A stretch of DNA of 64,000 nt from Pyricularia pennisetigena (GCF_004337985.1 NW_021940918.1:3379014-3443013); one strand, 5' to 3'. Shown: positions 44,638 to 57,013, counted from the first letter of the stretch. Made by a program: numbers and translations. The notes: generated by a model from the letters alone, not told the origin.

Positions 44638-45023
44638 ATGGTGCCGATAATACTAACAAACGAACCGCATTCTAGGAAAACGGTGTCGAGACGGCCATCC
44701 AGTGCATCTACAGGGATATGGAGTATGCCAAGAGCCTCATCAAGGCCAAGGCGAACAAGAATACGAAACAGCAACCGAGCAAACAGGAGGGTCATGGAGG
44801 CGAAGTCCATGATGACGAAGCCAGCGACGATGATACGGAAGAGTGGACGTTTGTCGGCAGCAACGTCCCGGGAGACGGCGGTGCGGAGTTTCCGGACGCC
44901 GCGTACCGGCGCCAGGAAAGCGCAAAGAGCGGTGACGCTCCGATCGGCCTTGGTCTCGGTCTCGGTGCCAGCTCCAGCGGTGGAGGAAAGGCACTCGGCA
45001 GCAAGGTCCTCAGTGGCGCCTAA
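40076..45023 (+). CDS. ATG26: Sterol 3-beta-glucosyltransferase (UDP-glucose dependent)
   Basis: Four exons, 40076-41104, 41177-41614, 41697-44576 and 44676-45023, all phase 0, giving 1564 aa. Domains in order: disordered N-terminus; first GRAM domain (about 292-345, [26 protein letters not shown]); PH domain (about 347-450, [20 protein letters not shown]); Ser-rich linker; second GRAM (about 812-920); GT-B catalytic domain from about 990 ([20 protein letters not shown]) to [11 protein letters not shown] near 1372 (donor-sugar site) and beyond. It glucosylates ergosterol at membranes; in several fungi it is needed for pexophagy, with the GRAM/PH part binding phosphoinositides. The third intron carries an A31 run. 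The acidic tail ends in a Gly/Leu-rich segment. Confidence 0.92.
44604..44634. repeat. A31 homopolymer within ATG26 intron 3
   Basis: Thirty-one A residues lie between the donor at 44577 and the branch site CTAAC near 44652-44656. Its length must be tolerated by the spliceosome, or is a sequencing artefact. Confidence 0.9.
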
Positions 45024-45693
45024 GGGATGTGCCACTAGGTGGGTGCCATGCTCTCGCAGGTGCCAATACTGTTGTCCGGCAGACGGAGGCGCTCCTTGGT
45101 GGCGAAGCAGACCCAAGGGCGGAGGCGAAGGGCGATGAAGTTTTAATGTAATAAGATGATGGTCTAGGGAGCTTTTTTTTTTTGTTTAGGTGGACAATCC
45201 GGGGATTGAGATGGGAGCGTGTTGCACGACACAGCGAGTCAAACGAATGTCATGACATGGCACCGACATAAGATGCATTACGGCCAAGTGAAGGCGTTTT
45301 GGTTCATAATAGGATTGATTGTGTAAGGCAGCTAAGCTAGGGCAGGGATCAGCAGGGACCAGGTGCCCTCTTTCATAATTGTAGGCATAGGCATAATACA
45401 TATCTGCAAGCATCATTTCCGCAACCATCGCATGCCAGCTTTTCTGTTTTGTTGGGCATTTCAACTCGGTTACGGTAACTCACAACAGGTCCGACAACCA
45501 AGTATTATTATGTGTGCTGCTAGAGCATATAAAGCCCTACAATTTGTTCCAGGTATGCCGCTCAGGCAGCGAGCGGGCCAACACTGAACAGTGAGCTGGA
45601 AAGACGGAGCTGGACTGAACAAACACGACAAAACGCCTGTAATAGAATCAATAACACCCTGTAAGCTACCGAATCCTCCGACAAGAGAACCAT
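45024..45693. other. Convergent 3' region ATG26 / dehydrogenase
   Basis: Shared 3' flanks of two convergent genes; nothing else recognised. Confidence 0.5.
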
Positions 45694-47431
45694 TCAGTAC
45701 TGTTCATTCCGATTCATCAAGTTCAGCAACGGCTTCTCCTGGCACATGCGGCTCAGGTTCTCCTCCATGACCCTTAACAGCCTGTCCCAGTAGCAAGGGG
45801 TGATCCAACTGATGTGCGGCGTGATGAAGACGTCCGGGTGGTCCCAAAGCGGGTGGTCCGCCGGTAGCGGCTCCGGATCTGTGACGTCGAGGGCCGCACC
45901 GCGGATCTTGCCCGTCTCGAGAGCGTCGAGGAGTGCGGCGGTGTCGATGACGGGCCCGCGCGAGATGTTGCACAGAAAAGTTCCGCGCTTGACGCCCTTT
46001 ACGCACGCGTTTGAGCTTAGCTGGCCATTGGCCGGGCGGTGCGAGTGGGAACCCCCAGAGCTCAGGTAATCGTTGCCTTGATCGTCGGTGTAGCTACCGT
46101 TGGACATGGTACTGACGGGAGTCCGCATGCCGTCGTCCGAATCATATGGCGGACTGGGCATGTGTCCCACCAAAGGTCGATTGATATGATGGCCGTTGGC
46201 AAAAGGGTTAGTCACGAGATTAGAGTCGTCGTAAGTGTCCTCTCCCATCACTTCGTCAAGGTCACTTCCCAGACAGCCGTGCGGGTTACGATTAATGGAT
46301 CCATCTTTACAACCTACACCGGTTCCATTGGCAAGTGTGTGGCTCTTCTTGTTGATCCTATAGAAGTAATTCGAGTCCCTGCTCTCGGCCAGCACGTTGA
46401 ACTGCTCATAACTAAGCAGCTGTCGTGTGGCGTCGGTCAAGGGGGTGCAAATTACCAGAATGTCCAGGTCCGAGGCCAAGAACTCGTTGAGGTCACCAGT
46501 GCTCTTGCCATGGAACCATCTTGCTGGGAGGATACCGTCAGGGTCCCCGGTGCCGGGGATGCAGTATGAATCGTCACGTCGCTGCTCAGGTGTCCGGCGC
46601 TCTGTTCGGGTGTATGCATAAATCTCCATGCCCATGGCACTGGCCACACGGGCGCACTGACGACCGATGGCCCCGTAGCCGAGTATGCCCCTAAATTCCA
46701 CGGGGAATCAGCTCAAACTATGTCGCCTCATGGTGTATGGTGCCATTGTAGACCAGTGATTGGAAGTTGGTATCCGAGAACTCACATGCGAAGACCTGGG
46801 CTGTCCTGAGTGGGCTGAAATTCACTCCCTTTGGCCCAGCGGTGCTCCCGCATGAATTTGTGGGCGCGAAGAAAATGGTGCTGAGCCATCAACCACATGC
46901 CAATGACCCATTCTGATATTTGGGTACTATCCTCCTATTCTTAGCAAGAAGCCCATACCATATATATAGATTTACAGGGAATGAACCGGTCGATTGGCAC
47001 CTTATTTCCCACAATTTGGCGTGATGTCAAGAACAAATAATACAACCAGGGGACACTTACGAGTGGATACCGTTTGCAGTACAAAAGGACACCTCGGGGT
47101 CTTTGTACTTGTCGTGTGAAGTCCATCGATCCGCTCCTGCCGATGTGAGCTGCACAAACCGAACACCCTTCATGTTCTCTGGCCGTGGAGGTAGGTATGA
47201 CATAACCATGGTCACACCGTCAAAGTGCTCCGGAGGCAAGTCCAGGTACCCCTCCGTGAAGACGCATCCGTTGCCCCCGTAAAGCTCCTGTTCGATCCAC
47301 CTCACCTTAAACCCCGGGTATCTGGCCTCAACCTCAGCGGCCCATTCCAGTTTGGGATCTGTGGGTATGCATACAAGCAGTACATCGTGACTCAGGGGGC
47401 AGTCTGGCGAAAACGCTTCCAAGGAGCCCAT
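45694..47431 (-). CDS. D-isomer-specific 2-hydroxyacid dehydrogenase with a long insertion
   Basis: Three exons, 47061-47431, 46786-46926 and 45694-46690, giving 502 aa from ATG 47431 (earlier codons of the frame are TTG). Substrate-side N-terminal domain, then NAD-binding GYGAIG near 174-179, RTERRTPEQRRDD, VICTPLTDATRQLL, ISRGPVID (catalytic Arg near 415), DVTDPEPLPADHPLW (catalytic Glu) and ITPHISW (catalytic His). The enzyme reduces 2-oxoacids, or oxidises D-2-hydroxyacids, with NAD(P)(H) in the cytosol. About 130 residues (273-402), rich in Ser, Asn, Gly and Asp, interrupt the Rossmann domain between the FNVLAES helix and the next strand. Substrate unknown. Confidence 0.87.
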
Positions 47432-49890
47432 TCTCCCGATATAAAGACACAACAACAGAGCCTGAAAAGGAGCAATATGATGGTTATCACGAGCAATAAC
47501 AATTTTATATTGGTTCTGTGTTATTCAATGCTGGAGGAAGCGGGGAAAGACACGATGAATCTGAAAGCCACCAGGGTACGAGGATGACAATTCAGTACAA
47601 GATGAGAGCGGTTGCGAGGGGCTTTTACCAGATCGTTTATATATGAAGCACATGCGTCAAAGGTCTTTTTCAGACTTGGCCAATGGCTTGAAGCTAGGAA
47701 AGTCAAGTTTCTTAGCCATGAGCCTAATGTGGGGTAGAGAAGCAGGTATTGAATCCCGTAGATAAAAGCATACTTTTTTTTCTCCAGCTACACTTGCTGT
47801 CACGCTTTTGCGTTGACATGGGAAGTGAACAAGTCAAGTGAACTGTTTGAGAGTGCTAGAGCATAGGAAATATTGATGAGCAAATCTCAGTATAACAAGC
47901 CGAATAACCTTTATCAAGTGCTTTGTCGGCATTTGTGCAAAACAAATATGAGCCTTGTTCATCGTGCGAGCTTGAAGAAGTGCATTAGGTGAGCGTATAA
48001 TTAGCGAAGAGGCCCAGGGTCCTTCATGCGTGACAACCACACTAGCTTAGGAAGACTGAGCCAGTGGCATTGCCGCCAGTCTGAGCTCATCCAAAACAAA
48101 GGTCAAAGCTCAATATAATGAGTGAAAGATACCGGAGTTTTGTAATGCTGGTACATGCTGGGCCGATAGCAGAAGGAGCAACAATTGGGTTTTGCTAGAG
48201 TGATTGGCGCTGTTGAGGATGCGTCAGCAGCTGCACAGTATTAAGGGGCAGCGCCGCTGAAGAACTCAAATCATATCTAAAAAGATATGGGGATTGGAAG
48301 TGAACCGATCGATGTCTATACGTAGATGTGTGAAGATCAACGGCCTGAGATATGCCGAGCCAGACTGTCTAGCAAAGCCCGTAGGGATATTAACGCTCCC
48401 ACGGTAGCTTGGAGTCTGCCAGGTCTAGATGCCTCAATGCCAATTGAGCAGTTTCCATGCAAGCCGACGAGTAGACGAAGTGTTTGTTAAACGAAGAGAC
48501 TAGATAGGAGGAACTTGGCAAAAGTCGACGGGGATGCGTCGGCCTGTAAGGTGTGGTCACCTGAATTATCAAGCCAGCAACCGAGGCCCTAAGAGCCTGT
48601 GGGAGAAGGGTATGGCTCCAACTCTCTCTGGTGGCTGCATGCTCGAGCTCTCGCCCCAAAGAGAACGAGAATTTAAACGACTGAATCCTAGGGCCGGTGT
48701 TATAAGGAGAGGTAAGTATTCCAGCTAAAAGCGTTTGGATTGACTCTCGGCGGTCACAGGGCCTTGAAGTAATTTGGTCATCTAGTCCCGGTTCTTTAGG
48801 TTGTCGACGGACGAAAGGAACTCTGGAGATTCAACTGGCGGCTCAGAGGCACGAAGGTACCCCAATCCCTTGAAATCCGTTGCATACCGGTTGTAGGTGG
48901 GTGTATATTTGTTCAGCATCATTGGTTGTATCACCGCGATAAAATTTGTTATGCAGAAGCCCGAGACAATCAGGTTGGGTTTTTGTCTATGCGTAGAAAA
49001 AAAAACGAGTGTCAACGTGGTGCTACTTGATCAGACGAAACTTGGAACCGAGTGAAGAGAACGTTGAATAGTAGCAAATAACAACCTAATCTACTTCACC
49101 GTCCATGTCATGCACGGTTGAACTTTGATTTGAACTTTGAACGCACCTTCCCCTAATTGCTCGCATCTCCAACAATTCCTAATTCAGCAAGTGGGGTTCG
49201 CGACTTGTACTTGACATTGGAGTAATAATTCCCCAAAACCACAGAAAATTATGACGGCTACAGTTTCCTCTTAGGTGCAGTAGCTTCCCTTCTTTACCAA
49301 TTACTTTTGGTTAGAGGTGCATATTGATAAGCACACAACCACGTCTACATGTCCATTCGGCCGAGCCCCCCTGCCGTCCCTCCGCATCGAAATAGGTAAG
49401 CGTTCAATAACGTCCGCATATTATTCCGTCTGTACTATTAAATCAACCAGCCTCTCAACCACCTTCTTTGAGTGGGACTCGGGCATACCCCTACCCCCCC
49501 AGAACAAAGGTCCACCGGCTAAATTCGTTTTCATGGAATTCATCTTCTTTACACGAAACATATGGGTCGCAACCATGGTACGAGTGGATCGACTCAGCTT
49601 CGTTTGGTGCTATTCATGGATGTCGGCATTCCCAAGTCATGGACCACACTTGCGAATCTCGTGGTCAGGCTGGAAGAAAGTCATGACGACTGTGGGGGCA
49701 AATGCTGTCTTGTTATAGTCCGGACAGTAGTATATATCTTGGGTTTCCCCAGAATTGTACTTCTCAGGGATACATGTATACACAAGTACAAGGGGGATTA
49801 GGTTAAAAGTGCAAAGGGCTGGACATCGTCCCCCGGGTATTCATCTCTTGACCTTCACACAGGTTACTTTGCTTCTCGACCTCGGTCATC
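47432..49890. other. Divergent promoter region, 2.5 kb
   Basis: Between the divergent dehydrogenase and chitin deacetylase genes. A leftward open frame at 48782-49015 with a splice-acceptor-like TACGCATAG before it could be a remnant terminal exon, but no partner exon was found. A TATATAT element lies at 49731-49737, about 155 bp before the deacetylase start. Nothing else recognised. Confidence 0.45.
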
Positions 49891-50847
49891 ATGATGCTCC
49901 TCAAAGTACTGGCGACGTCGCTGCTTCTCGCAGCAGATGTCGTCGTCTTTGCTCGGCCGACTCCAAGCCCTCTCGATATCTTCCGGAGGGCCCCGAACCC
50001 GGGAGTCGTCTACACCCAGTGTGCAAGGCCAGGCACTCTTGCTCTGGCTTTTGACGACGGTCCTTACACTTATACCCAGAAGCTTGTTGACACCCTGAAT
50101 GCGGCCGGCGGCAAGGCAACCTTTTTCTTCACCGGCACTCTCTACGGTAGGCTTCCTTTACTCATCTAAATCCCTTCAGGGGTGTAATCCAGTGAAAGTT
50201 TTCACTTCAAGTTCCCATGAGCTAACACTGCCCCTTTCCAGGCTGCATATATAACCAAGCTTCGGCGGTGAGGAATGCCTACAACAGTGGTCATCAGATA
50301 TCCTCACACACGTGGTACGCATGGCCCTCAAACCCCTTGTCCTACTCATGCTGTCAACCTCATAAACCCAATAACCAACTCACATTGCCAACCCACCCTT
50401 CTTAGGTCCCACGCAAACCTCGGCAACCTGCAGCCCAGCGCCATCACGCAAGAGATGCAAAAGCTGGAGCAGGCCTTTGTCAACATCTTCGGCCGCAAGC
50501 CAGCATACATGCGCCCCCCGTACCTGTCCACGGGCGGCCAGACACTCAACACGATGCGCACGCTCGGCTACAAGGTCATCACTAACGACATTGACAGCGG
50601 CGACTGGAACCGCGAAACTCCGCAGCAGAGCCAGGCCAAGTTTCAGAGCGCGGGTGCGGGCGGCAACGGCCACATTCCGCTCATGCACGAGACTTATGAG
50701 AGCACCGTCAACGTCCTCGTGCCCTGGCTCATCAACTGGGCGAGGCAGAACAACCTCAAGCTCGTCACCGTCGCCGATTGCCTGGGTGATGCGGGAGGCG
50801 CGTACCAGTCGGGGACTTTCCCGGGCAATGGGCAGAATACATGCTAA
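49891..50847 (+). CDS. Chitin deacetylase (CE4 polysaccharide deacetylase), secreted
   Basis: Three exons, 49891-50146, 50242-50314 and 50406-50847, giving 256 aa. Signal peptide (1-21), then a likely KEX2-type site (FRR). The NodB/CE4 domain shows all five motifs: AFDDGP (53-58, catalytic base and metal-binding Asp), the His pair HTWSH (108-112), RPPY, DSGDW and a final HETY. The enzyme removes acetyl groups from chitin or chito-oligomers using a divalent metal, acting in the wall or in the medium (wall remodelling, evasion of host chitin recognition, or acetyl recycling). No chitin-binding module is present. The first motif has Ala instead of the common Thr. The stop lies 121 bp from that of the convergent amidase. 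Confidence 0.9.
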
Positions 50848-50968
50848 TGGAGAGGTGGACGGATTCGAAAGCTGTGTTGGATTGTCTTGGTTTCTATTGG
50901 TTTGTGGTATGCGTCGAGTTGACAAGGATGTTGTCACCTGCTCCAGGGTCTCTAGAAGCTTCGCCAGT

Positions 50969-53545
50969 CTAGAGCCGAGAGTTGGGCTTTGATTCCTCGG
51001 ATGCCTGCAGCGCCTGATGAACATGATGCGCAATAGCAAGCACCTTTTCTTCCTCGAATTTCTTGCCCACGACCTGTATTCCGACCGGCGCCCCATGGTA
51101 GATTTCAGGGTCGTCTATAGCCGTAGAAAATCTCGTGTCAGCAGCCCTTGGAGATGACTCTTTTGAGACGGGGTTATCAATCCATCCCAAACTTACAAGA
51201 CTCCCAGTTCAATTCATCCAGCCCAATCTTTGGCTTGTATCTGTCATGCCGAACGTCGATGTCTTTGTTGGCCTTGGTCACGGGGATTACCGCCACGCTA
51301 TAGTTCAAAAGGTTGAAGATTTCAGTGTAACCTATGTCCACCGCTCGTTAGCTGCCAGCAACAGGCGCGTGGGCCCGACCAGACTTACCAGAGGAGTACA
51401 GCTTGCCTGGTATCACGGCAGCACTCTGACAGACGGGTGCAATAATGGCGTCAACTTCTTGTCCTGAGTGGACGACATCTCCATATTAGCTAATGAACAT
51501 TCTCGATTTTCGTGGTAAGGGAGGGACATGTCCTGCATGGTCCTCACCATCTTCTTCGGCTGTTGACCTCCAATAGTCTGCATATTGTTCCTCGTACTTC
51601 AGAGCCCTCAAGACAAGGTCTTGGAAGGAGAGCAGTGACATGGGATTTTTCAGGCCTGAATACCGCTTAATTAGCGGAAGAAGAGGTTCGCCTGACGTCT
51701 TGAGATGACGATGCATATCTTCCCGTCCGTCCGAGTATAGGAAATTAAGCTGTGGAGATTTTCATGAGATACTTCTCGTTTAATGCCAAACGGTGAGCAA
51801 ATTTCCGGATAAGTAGTTACTCACATGCATGTAATATCCGTTTTTATGGCAAGGGGGGCACCAGTCAACGGTCTATAGTTCATATCAGTGGGTCTACTCT
51901 GACTTTGGGGATTGTGGGGGAAAGCTCACCTTGTGTCCTGCCCTCTTCAAAGCATCATATACCATCGTTATTGCTCTAGTCACAGGAGGATGCGGCTCAA
52001 TGATCCTATCTCTCCAGAGAATGCCGAGCTTCAACGGTTTCCCCTGCGATGGTAGACGGCCGAGGTAATCACGCATTACACCCTCTCTATATGGCAAAGG
52101 CACCACGGCGGGATCTTTGATCCAAGGTTTGGTCGAGAGCACCGACTTCAGCATGAGATTCAGTCCGTCGACTGACGTGCCCATATATCCCACCGCGGAG
52201 CGATACGTGGTCTGTCCTGGCGTCTATGAAGAGATGAACATTTGGACCCCAGGATTTCACGTTAACAAGTCGTTTTCTTGTATTGTTTCTTCCTCAATAC
52301 TGCTCTGAACAGAACAGCATCTATGGCTCGCAAGATTTGAGTGATCCAATGAGAAACTTACAGCGTTGGCGACGGTGCGATAGGAAAGACGTTCAGGAGT
52401 AGGCTTGAGAGAAAATAAGCCACAGAACCCAGCGGGGATGCGCACAGAGCCTCCTTTGAGGCAAAAACAACGTCAGTTCAATGACAGGAATCTCGGTCGA
52501 GAGTACAACGGGTCTTGCAGTCATACCAATATCTGTCCCAACACCCATGGTACTGCCTCCAAGTGCTATAAGCGCACCCTCGCCCCCAGAGGAGCCACCC
52601 GAGGATAGTATCATATTGTGAGGGTTCACGGTCCGGCCAATAATGTTATTCTCGGTCTCGGCATACTGTGGATTCCATCTTCAGCACTTGAGGTAGTTCC
52701 CCTCATATGTTGGGCTTAACATACCAGGAGTGTCTGCGGCACACTCGTCTGCAATCCACCGATACCAGTGCGGCTTTATCAACATACGAACAATACGAGC
52801 CCAAGCACGATGGGTAGAAATAGTTCGCCAATGACGCACCTTGCAATACATCACAGCCCCTAGGGACTCAAGCTCGTCGACCGTCTGGCTCTGCACCTCG
52901 TGTTTGCCGCGCGCATCAGGATACCCTAAGTTACTGCCAATCCATCCGACGTAGCCCATGGTCGTTTCTACGCCTTTAACGTGAAACTGGTCTTTGAGAC
53001 TAACAGGCAAGCCATGCAAGGGTCCTACTGCACGGCCATTATTTTCATCTTGGTACTTGTCGAGCTGTCTTGCGCGTTCCAGTGCCAGGTCGAAAAACAC
53101 TTCCAGCAAACAGTTGCACTATTTGTTATTTGCTCACAAGTCAGTAATATGTGACCCCAGCTCAAGGCTACTAGGACTCTTGTAGTCTTGAAAAAAAATC
53201 ACGGTAAGACCCAAAAAGACTGACAATTTGATGCGCAATCGCCGCTGCCTTGCAAAACGCCAAAGTGACTTTCTCGGCCGTCAAGCTGCGGCTGCGTATG
53301 GCGTTGACCACGGCCACGGCATCCATCTCGGTGATCTCGCGCTCTTCGGCGGTAAGAAACTCGCGCCGAGCGTACTGTACCACGTCACGTCGCTGAGGCG
53401 GCGAGACTTGGGCGAGCTGCTCCGGAGTCAGTATCCATTTGCGCGGGATTGCGGCGAGGATGCTGGCCCTCTTGGCTTTGGCCTTGGCCTCCCACGAGTC
53501 TTCGTCGTCAAAAACCTCCATTTTTCCAATCTTAGGCTGCGACAT
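50969..53545 (-). CDS. Amidase (amidase-signature family, acetamidase-like)
   Basis: Eleven exons: 53225-53545, 52840-53118, 52725-52748, 52527-52665, 52362-52453, 51930-52223, 51825-51872, 51548-51749, 51389-51463, 51197-51331 and 50969-51114, giving 584 aa, the usual length. Catalytic triad visible: Lys149 in GLPVSLKDQ, cis-Ser233 in SSGGSSGGEGA, nucleophile Ser257 in GTDIGGSVR. These enzymes hydrolyse small carboxamides to acid and ammonia in the cytosol. Exon 3 is only 24 nt (TSVPQTLL), flanked by GTGCGT and GTATGT donors. Ten introns in 2.6 kb is dense for this group. The Zn2Cys6 factor gene lies 0.6 kb upstream on the same strand and may regulate it (inference). Confidence 0.85.
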
Positions 53546-54150
53546 TGGGTGACTAAGATCAAGGGTCCCTGAGCGTGGGCAGTTCAGGTGGTATTTGTCC
53601 TTGGGTCAAGAATATCTATGAACGTGAGCTCGCGCTTTGTCAGTTTGGAAAATAGTCCTTCCTAAACGTAGGTAAGCTAACTAGGTGAGCCTGATGTGTT
53701 GAGAGAATGCATGCCTTATCTAGACTAAAGCAACCTGAAACTTGTTGACATGTCCAGTAGCGAGTTTGAGCTGCTGAAGGACGCCAATCACGAGGTTAGT
53801 AACACTTAGTGCGCTAAGTCCCGAAAATTCAATCCTTATTCAAGTTGTTGCGAACTTGATTACATACCTCGGTTCGATTAAAGTGGAAGCAATTGGTACG
53901 CAGTGGGTGAAGGAGGGTGGGCTTCGGTTCGTCGGCTCTCATCACGCCACTTTTGTGACAGTGACTCTCTTGCATATAGGCGGCTCCAGCGGCATGTGTG
54001 TTCTTGGCAGGGTGGCTGGCTTTGCGGCCAGTTAAATTACCTACATAGGTACATAATAAGATCAAGTATTATCCAGGCGTGTATACTCAAACAAAGTAAA
54101 CAGAGAGTATCTATCATAGGGCCTGCGTAACGTCTGCCATTGTCTAATTG
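53546..54150. other. Intergenic, promoter of the amidase
   Basis: About 600 bp between the end of the Zn2Cys6 gene and the amidase ATG. No further gene or repeat seen. Confidence 0.5.
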
Positions 54151-57013
54151 TTATTGATTGTTGGGGCGAAAATCATTCCAATGCATCTGCGAGGCGTCTG
54201 CACTTTTGTTCTGCAATTGATTGTCCCAGTCGGTCTTTGAAAGTGTTTGTTAGCAACATGGATCAAAGCCGTATTTGTTTGAAAAAGTCAAAGGTCGCAC
54301 AAGAGCAGCGCAGTCGAAGCCAGACAAGGCTACCCGTGGGAGGGGGAAAAAAAAATAGACTTCAAGAACTCACCCAATTCAGATCAGCACCCGGATACAG
54401 CATCCCTTCGAAATCATGTTGTATCGTGCCCCCAAGCTGTGCTGATACCGTCCAATCTCTGCCATAGTCACTTTCGAGGCGATGTGGACCCCATTGTTGC
54501 TGTGGGAGAAGCCCAGCCAGAGGATCGAGACCCCTTGCGTCCTGAACCAAGCTGTCCGGTCCCAAATGCCCGACATTCTGACCAAGTGCACCGGGCGAGT
54601 TGTAGAAATTCTCGTCAAACACTGGAGGGCCCGTCGGTGGCTCGCTCTTCAGCCGCTCTCCGGCCTCGCGGGCATCACTGCCAGTCGAGTCCGGGCTCGA
54701 CCCGAACAAGGTCCCGGTGGCAACTGTCAGCATGCGGGAAATGATCTTGAACGCGCGATCGGCCTCTGAGGATTCGTGGCGGGTGGTCTGCCACACGTCT
54801 CGGGATGTGCGAAGAATCTCCAACAGATTCTCCTTGGCCATACAAGGTGCTGAGCGAGATCCTCTTCTGTCTCTGTCGTCAGGAGACCCCGTTGATCCAT
54901 CGGGCGTGAAAGAGGATTCCGAGTCGGCCTTCATAGCCTGAGATAACTCGGCGCAAAGAACCATGTTGGCAAGAAGAAAGTCGTGCGTGTACAGACTCGA
55001 TATAAACAGACGCTCGCGGGCGAGGCGGCCTCCTGGCTGCATCTCGACATGTACGTCATATTGATGGCGCATGATTTTGACGGCCGCATCTACGCAGGCC
55101 CAGCGCGATTTGGGAAACCGGTTAAAGCGCCGGTGCAAGACGCATCGCGCTTTTTGGTAGACTAGGTCAAGCCAGTATCGCTGCATGGCCAAGTAGATCG
55201 AGTCACCCATGCTTTGTCGGAAGGAGCGCATTGCAAAAATCACCGGCATGGAATCGTGCAACTCTTCCAATCTCCTGTCCAGCTCCAATATCTGCGAGTA
55301 CCGTGGTAGTAGATGCGCCGTTTCAAATATTTCGGCGAAAATTTCGAGCAGTCGACGCTTCACTATGCTGTAGAGAGTACGGGTCTGCTCAGTTTCTGGA
55401 CGAGATGGGGGCATCTCGACGGTGGACTCGTTGAAATCTTCATCGTGAAGGTTACGCGGCGGCTCCGTGTCACACAGCCGCGTTTGAATATTGCAAGGGA
55501 GGCCGAATTGATACGAAACGTGGCGATCAACTTCGAGCACTACAGTCCACACCCTACGCCTCATTTCTCCTTCAAAAGGCGAAATTCCCCTGAAGTGCTT
55601 GGGGTCCCGGTGCAAACCCATGTGAATAGCAAGGCGACAGGCGATGGTAGAAACCATGGAAGTCCCACGCCGGGCATCGGGCTGCTTAAAGTGTTCAATG
55701 CCGGTATAGAGAAGCAAAGCCTCAATTTTGTACTTGTCGGGCTTTGTGTAGTCACCGAGAACGAGGCAGTGTGCCGCCAAGGAACGGTACTTGTCAACAA
55801 TCTCTAGAGGATCGCCTAGGCTCTCGGGGGCCTCAATGTCGCCAAGAAGACAGAACAGTGTCCCATGGCTCATCATAGTAAACAAGAGAGCCAGCCACGA
55901 GAAAGAAAACTGCTCCGGAGTTTTCCAGAACTCATCATAGCGCCTCAAGAAGGTAGGGATATGAAACATCACTGTCAAGATGTCAGTAAATCCCAGGGAA
56001 GCCGAGTATTCGGACTCAAGTTCTAGTGCTTACTCCATGCTGGCTCTTTAGCCTGGAAGAAATGGCTTGTAAGTTGATCTACCACATTTCGGGCGGGCAA
56101 ACAGGACAGCAGGTCAGAGTATGAGGCACGAGGCCAGGCACCCATGAGAAGGACTGGGCCTTCTGCAAAGCCCGAGGGCACAGGCGCGCCTACATATGTC
56201 CGGTGTGACTCGACATTGTCATCAGACACCCGCAAGTCTTCTGTGAGTTCGGTAATCTATGCATACCATCAGTTCATTAATCTCGTCCATGCTGGGAGTA
56301 ATAAAGAATAAAAGCCACTCACTTCATCGAGGATGGCCTCCCAGTTACCAAACTCTACATAACGGCTTTGGCCAAACATGGGCCCAGCTGTAGCGCTACC
56401 CGGAATGCCATCTTCGCCCGACGATTCCTCATCGGACTTTTGGTTTCCGCCTAAGGCAGATTGATTTGAACCCGAATGGTTCACATCGCTGGAACTTTTT
56501 GCCTTGAGGACATGAACGAGACGCTCCAAGTGGCGCAGTCTAAACAGCAGGGCAGTATTATTTCCAACGCCGGGGTTTCCAGCCCCGGTATTTCCACCTT
56601 GGCCGGCCTGGTCAGGGTGGTGAGAGATCTGGTGTGTTGGTTGTGATGAAGATGGCTTCGCTGCACTTGTAATGTCTGTGCCGGTTTTAGATCGGGCATA
56701 AGGGATATAAACGCATGTTTCCCCAATATCTCGCTTTTCGCATTGGTTACAGGGCGTTTCGCGGTTGCATTTCAATCTGGAGTGGTGCTCGTATTGTTAG
56801 CAAATCACAGCCATCTGTCTCCGGGCAAGACCATCCCTGTGTGGGATCCATTCATCATCCTTGCAGAACAAAAGCTTAGAAGATTCGTGTATACTTTTTC
56901 TCTCTACATTTGGTGCACGAGAAGCGAATTCTGTTCCGAGGCTGGCCTTGATTAGCGGAGCCCGGAGTTATCTGGAGGTTTGTCCCAGGCGTTAAAGCCG
57001 GGTCTGACTCCAT
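54151..57013 (-). CDS. Zn2Cys6 binuclear-cluster transcription factor
   Basis: Five exons, 56895-57013, 56323-56776, 56034-56256, 54374-55971 and 54151-54234, giving 825 aa. The cluster is C33-x2-C36-x6-C43-x5-C49-x2-C52-x8-C61, split by the first intron between KK and LKC. The fungal_trans regulatory domain spans about 250-500 (FHIPTFLRRYDEFW, then ACRLAIHMGLHRDP, EGEMRRRVWTVVLEVDR). The last exon is my preference: the frame otherwise stops 12 bases further on at 54362, but that place has a GTGAGT donor, and a branch site TGCTAAC and acceptor lead into 27 aromatic/acidic codons (TDWDNQLQNK...) ending in TAA 54151. Nuclear DNA-binding regulator; ATG 57013 opens the first exon in frame. The next gene to the right is divergent. 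Confidence 0.8.

Noticed and set aside
48782..49015. 77-codon leftward frame resembling a terminal exon of a membrane protein
   Set aside because: Has an acceptor-like site but no upstream exon could be found in the next 300 bp; left as an intergenic note.
50380..51096. 238-codon leftward ORF over the ends of the chitin deacetylase and amidase
   Set aside because: Overlaps two well-supported genes in other frames; composition of a shadow frame.
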